A stretch of 64,000 bases of DNA from Candidatus Bathyarchaeota archaeon (GCA_016934355.1 JAFGTA010000101.1:32401-96400), one strand, 5' to 3'. Numbered from the stretch's first letter, positions 41,758 to 50,467 are shown. The notes: generated by a model from the letters alone, not told the origin. Program-made: numbers and translations.

Positions 41758-42443
41758 ATACCCCTAAGCGCCTCAGGCAACTCGGCAAGACTTTCGATTA
41801 TCCTGTCAGATCCAGCCTCCTTGATCTTCTCTAGCCTGCTGAAATAGACCGGAATAGCTACAGTGTAGGAACCCGCAGCCTTCCCCGCCAACACATCACT
41901 ATGGCTGTCACCCACCATGACGCCGCGCCCAGGGTCGACACCCATGGTATCCAAGCAGGCTAACAACTGATCAGGGTGGGGCTTCATCCTGTACGCGGTG
42001 GATCGGCCCACAACCGCCTTGAAGTAGCGGTCCAGCCTCTGAAGCTTCAGCGACATCATCGCCGCTTCGAAGGAGTTTGAAGTACATACCCCCATGAGCA
42101 ACCCGTTATAACTAACCCAGTTAAGCGCGTTCAAGCAGCCGGGCATTAACCCGCACCGCTGGCTACCCTTCTCCTCGTACATGCTGAGGACTCTGTACAC
42201 CGAGTCCTGAATCTTATCCGCCTCCACGCCCCCACGGTTATCGTGGTTGATCTCCCACATGTCATCCAGCATGGGGAAGAGGCCCTTTGAGCTACAAGCC
42301 CGGACATCCTCCTCGCCGCATCCGTGATCGATGTAAAGACGTTCAATATCCTCATGGGCCTTCTTCCACTCTACGTGGCCACCCAAGTCGACCAAAGTGG
42401 CGTCCAGGTCGAATACAACGCCCTCTAAGCGATTCGAAGCCAA
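41754..42443 (-). CDS. HAD-superfamily hydrolase (phosphatase)
   Basis: 229 residues. HAD motifs: I, VVFDLDATLVDLGG (nucleophile Asp and Asp+2, with Ala instead of the common Gly); II, MGVCTSNSF; III, the Lys in RMKPHPDQLLACLD; IV, GVMVGDSHSDVLAGKAAG. The helical cap between motifs I and II (about 20-95) is of phosphoglycolate-phosphatase/beta-phosphoglucomutase type. The substrate cannot be assigned. TTG start. Confidence 0.85.
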   Translation of the reverse strand: MASNRLEGVVFDLDATLVDLGGHVEWKKAHEDIERLYIDHGCGEEDVRACSSKGLFPMLDDMWEINHDNRGGVEADKIQDSVYRVLSMYEEKGSQRCGLMPGCLNALNWVSYNGLLMGVCTSNSFEAAMMSLKLQRLDRYFKAVVGRSTAYRMKPHPDQLLACLDTMGVDPGRGVMVGDSHSDVLAGKAAGSYTVAIPVYFSRLEKIKEAGSDRIIESLAELPEALRGI

Positions 42444-42599
42444 ATTAAGCTACTTGAAGCCTCGGCGGTTTATAGACTTCACGCGAACCCAATTAAAGGC
42501 TGCTCCATATCACGGCTATTGATCTAGGATACGGATTCACAATCTCTTTTAGCTGATACAGAGTTGAGAGGACAGCCAGCCAAAAGGGTAGAAACCATC

Positions 42600-43565
42600 A
42601 TGGAAGTGGGTGACTACAGGGTCCTCCTAGTAGAAGACAACGTTAACGACGCCAAGATTATAAAGAAGTACTTCCAGCGCCGAAGCGATTCCATAGTTAT
42701 CGACTACGCCCCCGACGCAGACCGGTGCTACCGGAGACTCATCGAGCACGTCTACGACCTCCTCATCATCGACATCGACCTCCCAGACGGCGACAGCTCC
42801 GAGGTAGTGAAAGAACTCAGGGAGATCGACGTATTTGCCCCCATAATCATGGTCACCGACGAGAACCACGTCGATGAAGCTGATGCGGCGGTGAATGCGG
42901 GGGCAAACTGCTACGTCACCAAGTCTGCCCAGGCGCTGAGAAACCTACCCTCATTAGCCTTGAAGCAAATCGAGGACTACCACAAGAGGTACGTCGCGGA
43001 CGAGATCTACAAAGACAGGCGGTTCGAGCTGTACCGTAATAAGTACGTCTACGCGATCCTAAGCACCCTACACACACGGAATCTACGGTATGTGGCTAAC
43101 AGCATCCACACAAGCACAGGCTACACCACAGACACGATCCCGGGCATCGGCGTCACCGGCGACCGGATGCAGAAGGTGCTGAACATCCTCACCCACTACA
43201 GGGTCCTCCACAAGACCAAGATAGGAATGAAGATCACCTGCCCAAGCTGCAGCTCTGACGATGTCACATCCCTGTTCCAGTGCCCAAACTGCGGCAGCGA
43301 CATCTTCACCAAGACAAGAAAGACGTACCAGTGCGAAGGCATATGTGGCCAAAGGTTCACCGAGCTCACCATGCTATTCAACTGTAACAGCTGCAACGAG
43401 AGATTCCACGCGAAGGATGCCACCTTCGACCCAATCCACATCTACTCGATAAACGACGATCTGAAACCCGAAATAACTGAGTCCATTAAGCGAATCAAAC
43501 GGATTAACAGTGAATCACATAAACCCACTTTAAGTGGTTCAAAGGCTGTGCCAGTGACGGAATAA
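42600..43565 (+). CDS. Response regulator: receiver domain, helical/winged linker, zinc-ribbon output
   Basis: 321 residues from the ATG at 42600. Residues 5-125 are a full CheY-like receiver: VLLVEDNVND acidic pocket, phosphoacceptor Asp58 in LLIIDIDLPDG, MVTDENH and Lys108 in CYVTKSA. Residues 130-210 look winged-helix-like (YVYAILSTLHTRNLRYVANS). Residues 214-268 hold four Cys pairs (CPSC, CPNC, CEGIC, CNSC), enough for two zinc sites. The output recalls TackOD1-type zinc domains described for thaumarchaeal response regulators; this is an inference. No histidine kinase is adjacent, so it is an orphan regulator. Confidence 0.8.
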   Translation: MEVGDYRVLLVEDNVNDAKIIKKYFQRRSDSIVIDYAPDADRCYRRLIEHVYDLLIIDIDLPDGDSSEVVKELREIDVFAPIIMVTDENHVDEADAAVNAGANCYVTKSAQALRNLPSLALKQIEDYHKRYVADEIYKDRRFELYRNKYVYAILSTLHTRNLRYVANSIHTSTGYTTDTIPGIGVTGDRMQKVLNILTHYRVLHKTKIGMKITCPSCSSDDVTSLFQCPNCGSDIFTKTRKTYQCEGICGQRFTELTMLFNCNSCNERFHAKDATFDPIHIYSINDDLKPEITESIKRIKRINSESHKPTLSGSKAVPVTE

Positions 43566-43589
43566 AAGAAAATATAATGAGTTGTACGT

Positions 43590-44204
43590 CTAAAATATCT
43601 CTTTTCTCTTGATGACCACCAAGGAGCCTATCATCGGTATCAGCGTCATTATCGTCCCCAGCGGCACCTCGGGTATCACGAAGAACGAGTACCTGTACTT
43701 GAAAGTGTCCATGGAGAACATGCAGAAGCCGCCGGAGATACCGATGAACACCATGTCATACTCACCGTTCTCGAAGGTCCCTGGGTGTCCACATATCACC
43801 TCAAAATCATATGGATAAACGAATTTATCAGTAGAATGAGTAACACTGACGAACCCATGCTTCAACGCGAGGTCAATGTTATAGGACTCTTGGTTCCACC
43901 TATCAAGGTCGTCCTTGAAGTTGTTTTCATCGTAATTATCCCAGTCGTAGCCTCTAAGCCACTCGTAGAATTCATCCTTGTTCTGCTCCAAGGTGTCAAG
44001 GTCACCAGGGTTGAAGACAAGGACACAGTACATGGCATATGTAACGTCGCCAATCGTCACTTGTATGTTCTGCGGTTCCCCCGGTGAAAGTTCTTTCTTA
44101 AAGTCAACCTTGATAACCGGATCAGTAGCGAATACAAGCGGCGTATATGGGGCAATTATAGCGAATATTATCCCAAATGCAAGTATTTTCTGGATATGTT
44201 TCAC
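43590..44204 (-). CDS. Secreted protein with PEF(G)-CTERM-like sorting tail
   Basis: 204 residues starting at GTG. N-terminal signal peptide (ILAFGIIFAIIAPYTPLVFA), then a Trp/Tyr/Asp-rich extracellular domain of about 140 residues (WLRGYDWDNYDENNFKDDLD) with four cysteines. The C-terminus is IPEVPLGTIMTLIPMIGSLV followed by VIKRKEIF: a PE-P-G-T motif, hydrophobic span and basic tail, the tripartite form of archaeosortase targets. A TATA-like TTAAATATATAGAG lies upstream on the minus strand (about 44219-44232). Function unknown; likely surface-attached. Confidence 0.7.
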   Translation of the reverse strand: MKHIQKILAFGIIFAIIAPYTPLVFATDPVIKVDFKKELSPGEPQNIQVTIGDVTYAMYCVLVFNPGDLDTLEQNKDEFYEWLRGYDWDNYDENNFKDDLDRWNQESYNIDLALKHGFVSVTHSTDKFVYPYDFEVICGHPGTFENGEYDMVFIGISGGFCMFSMDTFKYRYSFFVIPEVPLGTIMTLIPMIGSLVVIKRKEIF

Positions 44205-44398
44205 AAATCCATATCCATACTCTATATATTTAAGTTAATCCGTTTATTTCTATACAAATGTGTTACTACTGTAAACATTAATTTGAAGAATTCATAATTG
44301 TAAATACTATTTTCACTTGATAACATTTATGACTATCAATAGATACGTTATACTCTGTTTTTATTTACTAAAACTTACGTTTACTTAATTTAATATGG

Positions 44399-44473
44399 AG
44401 CCCCGGGCGGGATTTGGACCCGCGGTCTTTTGCTTACCAAGCAAACGCTTTAACCAGGCTAAGCTACCGGGGC
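44399..44473 (-). tRNA. tRNA-Thr (anticodon GGU)
   Basis: 75 nucleotides that fold into a complete cloverleaf without intron. Acceptor GCCCCGG pairs with CCGGGGC; D stem GCTT/AAGC with GG in the loop; anticodon stem TTTGC/GCAAA around TTGGTAA, anticodon GGT reading ACC; T stem GCGGG/CCCGC. The discriminator is U, as in archaeal threonine tRNAs. The T loop reads TCCAAAT, giving C rather than U at position 55. CCA is not encoded. A TATA-like AAAATTAAAAAAG is about 30-40 bases upstream and a 17-bp palindrome lies between. Confidence 0.93.
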
Positions 44474-44478
44474 ACGGT

Positions 44479-44495
44479 TGCATCCTATGGATGCA
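44479..44495. promoter_or_regulatory. 17-bp palindrome in the tRNA-Thr promoter/leader
   Basis: TGCATCC and GGATGCA are exact reverse complements with a 3-base spacer, located 6-22 bases before the tRNA 5' end and downstream of the TATA-like block. It could be an operator, or a hairpin in the 5' leader of the precursor. Confidence 0.4.
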
Positions 44496-44776
44496 GTGGC
44501 TACTTTTTTAATTTTACCCTTCGCCCATTTGTTTCCTAGAACATTTTTATTATCTTTCATTATACATTTACATCTTCTTCTCCCTATGAGTTACGTTGAA
44601 CTGTCTAAGACAGTTTTAAACGGTGTTTATTTGAAACCAGGCGATTTTAAGCGATCGTTTATTTATATTATTTAACTGATGAACCACATTCACTGACCTA
44701 TCCAGAAATAAATTTGGGGTAAACGGTGAAATATTTATATACTAAGAAATTATTTATTTTGTTGGTCCGGATATAG
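44496..44776. other. A/T-rich intergenic region with divergent promoters
   Basis: Contains the tRNA-Thr TATA-like block on the minus strand (about 44502-44514) and, on the plus strand, a clear TATA box ATATTTATAT at 44731-44740 for the gene at 44777. No other gene or RNA recognised; a 65-codon frame here lacks protein character. Confidence 0.5.
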
Positions 44777-45016
44777 ATGACTGTGGTTAACAGGCGGCGA
44801 TCGGAAATCAATAGGCTAGTGCAGATATCCATGTCTGAGGCTGCCCGTAGAAACAGGAAGATAGAGACCATAGACCCGGTCATCAGGGTCGGTAAACGGC
44901 TTTATCCGCTTCTCTCCCGCGAGGAACTCTATGACTACTGCAGCACAGCTCTCAGCATCATACTCGCGGATTCATACGTCGATGCTCGGCAGACCACATT
45001 ACTCGCTCACATCTAG
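44777..45016 (+). CDS. Small basic protein of unknown function
   Basis: 79 residues starting at ATG, about 30 bases after a strong TATA box, which supports expression. The sequence is helical and basic at the N-terminus (MTVVNRRRSEINRLVQISMS, then EAARRNRKIETIDPVIRVGK) and ends SREELYDYCSTALSIILADS followed by YVDARQTTLLAHI. It resembles a short DNA- or RNA-associated helical protein, but I do not recognise it. The last 18 bases overlap the convergent endonuclease IV gene. Confidence 0.6.
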   Translation: MTVVNRRRSEINRLVQISMSEAARRNRKIETIDPVIRVGKRLYPLLSREELYDYCSTALSIILADSYVDARQTTLLAHI

Positions 45017-45847
45017 CCCGGCGAGCTCCTTCGCGTTCCTCATGTTGTCTATGTCGCTCCTTCTCTCGTCCATGGGCGTCTCCATCACCATGGGGTAGTT
45101 TCTCAGCTCGCTGTTCAGTATCTCCCTGAAGCCGGCCTCGCCTATCTGACCCAGCCCGATATGCTCGTGTCTGTCCCTTCGGGAGCCGAGGGGGTCTCTT
45201 GAGTCGTTGAGGTGAACGAGATATAGTTTATCGTATCCGACGCTGTGCTCCAGCTCTTCCAGAGTCTCGGATAGTCCTCTTGGCGTCGCTATGTTGTATC
45301 CTCTTGTGTAGGCGTGGCATGTGTCGAGGCAGATGCCTATGTTGTCGGACTCGGCTTTCTCGATGATTGTCTGTAGCTCGCCGAAGGTGGACCCGACCTC
45401 GTTCCTCTTCCCGGAGGTGTTCTCCAGTAGTATCGTCGGCTTCTCGCCGGCTGCGGAGAGAACTCGGTTCAGGGCGCCTACTATCCTCTCCACTCCCTTC
45501 TCGGTGCCTGTTCCCAGGTGGCTGCCGAGGTGGGTGACCAGATAGGGAATGTTTAGCCTGTTGCACCTTTGGACCTCCGCGGCGAGGGTGTTCACAGATT
45601 TTCCGTAGATCACGGGGTCTGGAGAGCTGAGGTTAGGCAGGTATGGCATGTGGGTGAAGACTGGGCTGATCCCAGTTTCCCTGAGCCCCTGTCTGAAGCC
45701 TGTGACCTCGTCTTCTCTGAGTTCGCGGCGCTGCCACATTCTGGGGCTTTGTGTGAATATCTGGAACGTATCGCAGCCTATGCTGTGGGCTCTGTCCACA
45801 GACTTGTCTATGCCGTCTTTGATGGATACGTGGAAGCCCAGCTTCAT
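44999..45847 (-). CDS. nfo: Endonuclease IV (AP endonuclease)
   Basis: Zinc-dependent AP endonuclease of base-excision repair. The 282-residue TIM barrel starts at ATG with KLGFHVSIKDGIDKSVDRA. It shows family motifs FQIFTQSPRMWQ, THLGSHLGTGTEKG, LLENTSGKRNEVGS, GICLDTCHAYTRGYN, LVHLNDSRDPLGSRRDRHEH with IGLGQIG, and a final MVMETPMDE. All expected metal His/Asp/Glu positions look present. Full length. Confidence 0.96.
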   Translation of the reverse strand: MKLGFHVSIKDGIDKSVDRAHSIGCDTFQIFTQSPRMWQRRELREDEVTGFRQGLRETGISPVFTHMPYLPNLSSPDPVIYGKSVNTLAAEVQRCNRLNIPYLVTHLGSHLGTGTEKGVERIVGALNRVLSAAGEKPTILLENTSGKRNEVGSTFGELQTIIEKAESDNIGICLDTCHAYTRGYNIATPRGLSETLEELEHSVGYDKLYLVHLNDSRDPLGSRRDRHEHIGLGQIGEAGFREILNSELRNYPMVMETPMDERRSDIDNMRNAKELAGLDVSE

Positions 45848-45894
45848 GAAGTTGTCTCGTCGGCGGCGGTACTTAAAAGAAAGTAAAAAGGGGT

Positions 45895-47235
45895 TTAGGC
45901 GTTCTTCTTGATGGCCTTCTCCAAGATGCCCAGGCCGGTCTCAAGGTACTCGTCCTCGATGGTGAGCGGCGGGTGTAGCCTTATAGCGTTGTTGTACAGC
46001 CCTGCCTTGAGTGTCACGAGGCCGTTCTTGAGGCACTCCTTCATGATGCCGCTGCTGGTCTCGGGGTCGGGCTCCTTGGTTTTCCTGTCCTTGACGAACT
46101 CCATGGCCAGCATTGGGCCGAGGCCGCGAACGTCGCCGATGGACTCGTATTTGCCGTAGAACTCGTCGAGGCGTTTCCTGAGCTTTACCCCCATCTTGGC
46201 GCTGCGCTCAACGATCTTTTCCCGCTTGATTATCTCGATCACCTTGAGGGCCGTTGCGCATGCGATGGGGTTGCCGCCGTAGGTGCCTCCGAGACTACCC
46301 GGGTAGATGTCCTTCATGAGCTCCTCCTTGGCGACTACTGCGCTGAGGGGGAGGCCGCTGGCGATCGCCTTGGCCATGGTCATGAGGTCAGGTGTGACGC
46401 CGTAGTGCTCAATGGCCCACATCTTGCCTGTGCGGCCGAAGCCTGTCTGGACTTCGTCGTCTATGAGCATTATTCCGTGCTCCTCGCAGAGCTCCTTGAG
46501 CATTGGCAGGAAGTTCTTGGGCGGGTCGATGAAGCCTCCCTCGCCCTGCACTGGCTCGGTGATGACGGCCCCCACTGTGGAGGGGTCAACCTGTGTCTTG
46601 AAGATATTCTTCTCGATGTGGTGGATGGCCGCCTTGCCGCACTCCTCCTTGTCGGTCGTGCCCCATGGGCAGCGGTAGGAGTAGGGGAACGGCGTGAAGA
46701 AGACGCCTGGGACGAAGGGGTCTAGCCCCACCTTGTAGGGGTCCCACTTGCCCGTGAGCGTCATGGCCATGTAAGTGCGGCCGTGAAAGCTGTTCTCAAA
46801 GGCGAGAATGTTCTTGCGGCCTGTGCTCTGGCGCACGATCTTGACGGCGTTCTCCACCGCCTCTGAGCCGCTGTTGAGCATGAGCGCCCGCTTCTTATAA
46901 TTGCCTGGCGTTACCTCGGTGAGCGTCTTGGCGAGGTTTACGTATGGCTCGTAGTTGGTTACATGTATACAGCTATGGATGAGCTTACCCGCTTGGTCGC
47001 TGATGGTCTCGACGATCTCGTCGATACAGTGGCCGAGGCTGGTTACGCCGATGCCGGAGGTAAAGTCAAGCAGAGTGTTTCCGTCCACGTCCTTCATTAA
47101 GGCGCCCTTTGACTCGCATATGGAGATGGGCTGAATGAGGTAGACGCCCGGGGGGACGTACTCGCTTCGCTTGTCGATGAGCTCCTTGGACTTGGGTCCA
47201 GGGATTTGGGTGACTAGGTTAGGAACCTTCGCCAT
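45895..47235 (-). CDS. Class III aminotransferase (4-aminobutyrate/ornithine type)
   Basis: PLP enzyme moving an amino group from an omega-amino acid to 2-oxoglutarate. The 446-residue product has ALMKDVDGNTLLDFTSGIGV, LNSGSEAVENAVKIVRQSTG, FHGRTYMAMTLTGK, EPVQGEGGFIDPP, LIDDEVQTGFGRTGKMWAIE and the PLP lysine in LMTMAKAIASGLPLSAV. The length, N-terminal extension and LSAVV after the Lys favour a GABA/5-aminovalerate-type enzyme over ArgD (about 390 residues). Related members are racemases. ATG start; neighbours are endonuclease IV and an MFS permease. Confidence 0.88.
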   Translation of the reverse strand: MAKVPNLVTQIPGPKSKELIDKRSEYVPPGVYLIQPISICESKGALMKDVDGNTLLDFTSGIGVTSLGHCIDEIVETISDQAGKLIHSCIHVTNYEPYVNLAKTLTEVTPGNYKKRALMLNSGSEAVENAVKIVRQSTGRKNILAFENSFHGRTYMAMTLTGKWDPYKVGLDPFVPGVFFTPFPYSYRCPWGTTDKEECGKAAIHHIEKNIFKTQVDPSTVGAVITEPVQGEGGFIDPPKNFLPMLKELCEEHGIMLIDDEVQTGFGRTGKMWAIEHYGVTPDLMTMAKAIASGLPLSAVVAKEELMKDIYPGSLGGTYGGNPIACATALKVIEIIKREKIVERSAKMGVKLRKRLDEFYGKYESIGDVRGLGPMLAMEFVKDRKTKEPDPETSSGIMKECLKNGLVTLKAGLYNNAIRLHPPLTIEDEYLETGLGILEKAIKKNA

Positions 47236-47279
47236 GTTCCATCTGCATAAGGTACCGGATAGGGTTAATAACCCTAACG

Positions 47280-48533
47280 TTAGTCAGCCGGCGGATCTGT
47301 TCCTTTGGGTTCGCGTACAAATAACAGAATTAACGGGATGGACATCGCCTCTAGGATGCTCCCCGACAGCAGCAGCAAGTCTGGATTTCTGTCGTACATG
47401 TAGCCTCCGAGGTACGCGCCTGGCAGTCCAATCACCCCGCTTATGGTGCCCATGAGCCCCATGATCTTGGCCCTGTCCTTGGACGGCACGATGTCGGCTA
47501 TCAGCGCCTGCCAAGCTGGGCCGCCCATGTATCCGCCGCCTCTAAGCCTGCCTCCGCCGAGCCCACCCGCGAAACCGATGACTCCGTAGGCGACCATCAG
47601 CTTCTCGTAGCTGTGGAACAGGTAGAGGCTTAGGCTGTCGAATGGGCCGAGGCCGCGGGCTAATAGTATGCACGGGACTCTGCCGAACCTGTCGGCGACC
47701 ATGCCGCTGATGAGGTAGAGGGGTACGCTGATTGCCATCGCTATTGATTGCAGCATCCCGTATTGTGTTTTGCTCAGCCCGATGACCTGGATGGCGTATG
47801 GGGTGAGGTAGGTCCATGTCATCCTCATGGCGAAGCTGCTGATGACTGCCACGGCTAACATGGCGTAGATGGTGCGGGGCTGGCTTCTGAAGGTCTTGAA
47901 TGTGTCCTCGCTGAACATGGGTTCCGCCGCGTCGGATTTCTCGGGGTCAAGCGTCTCCTTGAGGACGATGTATCGTACGACGGTGACTACTATCATGGCT
48001 CCGAAGAACATTAGCAACCCGTACCTCACCGCCTTACCCAGGCCCAGCATGTCGAAGTAGTAGCCACTCAAGACGGGCATGAATATCTGGGGCAATGATG
48101 TGAACATCCTGTAGGCGCCGAATGCCGATCCGCGTCGTTCCTTGGGTAGGCTCTCGGAGATTATGGCGTTGAAGGCTGGGCCGTAGAGGCTGGACATGGA
48201 GTTCAGCAGCAGCCCCACCGCGACTAGGTGCCACGACTTGGCGAAGTACAGGATTAGAGGCGCTATTGTCCTGAGCCCTGTGCCGAGGACTATCACCTTT
48301 TTTCGGCCTATCCTGTCGGCGAGAATTCCCCCGGGTAGTTGGAACAGTATCTGGCTGGTGTTCTGTATGGTGGCTAGGAGGCCGACTACCAATACGGGTG
48401 TGTTCAGCTCCTCCATTAGGTATAGGCTCCACCAGAGCTCCCATAGGCTGTTGAATACCTGGTAGAGCATGTTGGTGGTGGAGATGGCGATTATGTTGCG
48501 GTTGGAGAATACTTCCTTTAGTATGGAGGCCAC
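47280..48533 (-). CDS. Major facilitator superfamily permease
   Basis: 417 residues with about 12 spans; GTG start. The N-terminal loop has GGILADRIGRKKVIVLGT, the canonical MFS motif A, and the second half has GMVADRFGRVPCILLARG. The loop LPKERRGSAFGAYRMFTSLP before TM5 is typical of drug/metabolite permeases. Substrate unknown. It sits next to the aminotransferase gene, hinting at uptake or export of an amine or amino acid; this is weak context. Confidence 0.87.
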   Translation of the reverse strand: MASILKEVFSNRNIIAISTTNMLYQVFNSLWELWWSLYLMEELNTPVLVVGLLATIQNTSQILFQLPGGILADRIGRKKVIVLGTGLRTIAPLILYFAKSWHLVAVGLLLNSMSSLYGPAFNAIISESLPKERRGSAFGAYRMFTSLPQIFMPVLSGYYFDMLGLGKAVRYGLLMFFGAMIVVTVVRYIVLKETLDPEKSDAAEPMFSEDTFKTFRSQPRTIYAMLAVAVISSFAMRMTWTYLTPYAIQVIGLSKTQYGMLQSIAMAISVPLYLISGMVADRFGRVPCILLARGLGPFDSLSLYLFHSYEKLMVAYGVIGFAGGLGGGRLRGGGYMGGPAWQALIADIVPSKDRAKIMGLMGTISGVIGLPGAYLGGYMYDRNPDLLLLSGSILEAMSIPLILLFVREPKGTDPPAD

Positions 48534-48812
48534 TATGTGTCTACCTATACGCTGTAATTTGCAATTCTATCTGGGCACCCGCTTAAAGTCTTTTGCCCAA
48601 CAAAAAGCTAGGTATAGGATTTGTGAGGCAGGTTTCCTTGAATATGGATCTCTATACCATAATAGTTAATATTTTTCAGCTAAAACAGGGTTCTGGAAGG
48701 AAGCGGCGAACCCAATGGGTTAGTCCCCCAATGTAACCTCGTCTGGCCGTAATTTTGCCTGTCTTCCTTCCTTATCCTCATCATCAATTAAAAAGAGGGT
48801 CTACAGAAAATT

Positions 48813-49751
48813 TTAAGGGATGAAGAGAGCTAGGACGGCCTTCTCTGTGTGCATCCTGTTCTCGCCCTCGTCGAAGACCGCCGACTGGGGGCCCTCTATG
48901 ACGCTGTCCATCATCTCCTCTCCGCGGTAGCCGGGCAGACAGTGCATAAATATGGCGTTTTTCTTCGCCAGCTTCATGGTCTCGTCGTTGACCTGGTACT
49001 TGGCGAAAGCCTTCTTCCGCTCCTCGATGTCCTTGTGGCCCATGCTGTGGAAGGTGTTAGCGTAGACTACGTCGGCGCCGCTGAACGCCTCTTCGAGGTC
49101 GTCTGTGATCACCATCTGACTCCCGCCTTCGGCGGCATGTTCCTTCGCGAACTTGGTTATCTTCTCGTTGGGCTTCCAGCCTTTGGGGACGGCGACGTAG
49201 CAGTCTATTCCTGTGAGGCTGCTGCCCACCATGAGGCTCTGGCAGACGTTCCACGGGTCTCCCACGTAGGCGAGTTTTACTCCCTCCAGCTTTCCCTTGT
49301 GCTCCCGGATGGTGAGCATGTCTGCGAGTCCCTGGCACGGGTGGGTGAGGTCTGTCAACGCATTGATGACCGGGCTCTCCATGTACTCTGCGTACTCCTC
49401 GGCGACTTCCTGGCCGTAGGTCCTGATGACGAGGGCGTCACAGTACCGGTCCAAGATGCGGGCGGTGTCCTTGATGGGCTCACCACGGGCGAGCTGCATC
49501 GTCTGGGGGGTGCTGTAGAAGCTCTGCATGCCCAGGTGGGCTATGGCGGCCTGGAAGCTGAAGCGGGTGCGTGTGCTGTGCTTCTCGAAGACCATGGCTA
49601 CCGTGCGGCCCGCCAGGTACTCGTGGGGCTGCTTCATCATGCGCTGCCGTTTGAAGTCGGCGGCGACGTCGAGTATGTAGGTGATCTCCTCTTTCTTCCA
49701 GTCCATCAGGGTGAGGTAGTCTTTGCCCTGGAATCTGTCCTTGAAGCTCAT
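48813..49751 (-). CDS. argF: Ornithine carbamoyltransferase-like enzyme with altered amino-substrate site
   Basis: 312 residues, aspartate/ornithine carbamoyltransferase fold. The carbamoyl-phosphate site is intact: STRTR at 59-63, HPCQ at 137-140 and HCLP at 270-273, with GEEMMDSVIEGPQSAVFDEG and ENRMHTEKAVLALFIP following. The ornithine side deviates: GDPWNVCQSLM replaces the usual GDGNNV-type segment, and the Asp four residues before the SMG loop is Asn232 (NTFHSMG). So a carbamoyltransferase is certain but ornithine is not. Genes for carbamate kinase, argG or carA/B are not nearby. Confidence 0.85.
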   Translation of the reverse strand: MSFKDRFQGKDYLTLMDWKKEEITYILDVAADFKRQRMMKQPHEYLAGRTVAMVFEKHSTRTRFSFQAAIAHLGMQSFYSTPQTMQLARGEPIKDTARILDRYCDALVIRTYGQEVAEEYAEYMESPVINALTDLTHPCQGLADMLTIREHKGKLEGVKLAYVGDPWNVCQSLMVGSSLTGIDCYVAVPKGWKPNEKITKFAKEHAAEGGSQMVITDDLEEAFSGADVVYANTFHSMGHKDIEERKKAFAKYQVNDETMKLAKKNAIFMHCLPGYRGEEMMDSVIEGPQSAVFDEGENRMHTEKAVLALFIP

Positions 49752-49918
49752 CTCGATTCAAGCAAAAAGGACGTTGTTTACGTGTTTAATACTATCGTTT
49801 ACCGCGGCTGGGACAGTTTCACGGTTCTTTGCCGCGTCTATAGTGGGTATCATGCCCTGAAATGATTGGGGGAATCGTTTTCCTTTCGGTGTCATCCGCT
49901 GATACGTTTAGATAAGCG

Positions 49919-50467
49919 CTATGGATTGTCTTGCCTTTTCTTCTCCTTGAACGCTTTAGCCCTGCGGTACCTCTCCTCTAGGAAGTCCTCGCCGCGGAAC
50001 ATCTGGACGAAGTCGTTGCTGTTCAGCTGGAAGTAGGTTCGCTGGGAAAGCTCCTTGAGTGCCGCGTGGTGCCGTTTCTCGTCGTTCCTCCACATCTCAA
50101 GCAGCTGCTTGAGACCCTGCGTCTCGTTTATCCACTGCCTGCCGAGGAGCTGGTTGGCTTTCTTCAGGGCCTCCGCCTCCAGTTCGAGGTGTTTCTTGAG
50201 GCTCTCCTTGAGGTCCTGCTTGTCCTCGATGAACACGTCCTCGCCTTCTATGATCTCTATGGCTGCCTGGAGGATGTTGATGTGGCGCTGGCTGTCCAGT
50301 CTGAACATCTGCATCATACGCTTCAGCGCATTGTTCTCGGTGCCTCTCTCGTACTCCTCGTAGAGGCTGACGAGCTCTCCTTCTATCTTAAGTTGCTCTT
50401 GGAGTGTTTCTACTGCCTCTTGCTTCTGCTCCTTCTCCCACGCGTCTACCGCCGTCAACTCGATCAA
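49919..50467 (-). CDS. Ferritin-like/four-helix-bundle protein of unknown function
   Basis: 182 residues, nearly all helical. Two similar halves are visible: LQEQLKIEGELVSLYEEYER ... MMQMFRLDSQRHINILQAAI, and LELEAEALKKANQLLGR ... GLKQLLEMWRNDEKRHHAAL. Each half has Glu residues in the first helix and an acidic-x-x-x-His (D58/H62, E130/H134) in the second, as in ferritin-like proteins, but the spacing is not the standard ExxH, so metal binding is uncertain. The C-terminus (about 145-182) is a basic extension. TTG start. Confidence 0.7.
   Translation of the reverse strand: MIELTAVDAWEKEQKQEAVETLQEQLKIEGELVSLYEEYERGTENNALKRMMQMFRLDSQRHINILQAAIEIIEGEDVFIEDKQDLKESLKKHLELEAEALKKANQLLGRQWINETQGLKQLLEMWRNDEKRHHAALKELSQRTYFQLNSNDFVQMFRGEDFLEERYRRAKAFKEKKRQDNP

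Noticed and set aside
48849..49865. 338-codon plus-strand frame opposite the carbamoyltransferase
   Set aside because: It mirrors the codon pattern of the real minus-strand gene and has no recognisable motif despite its length.
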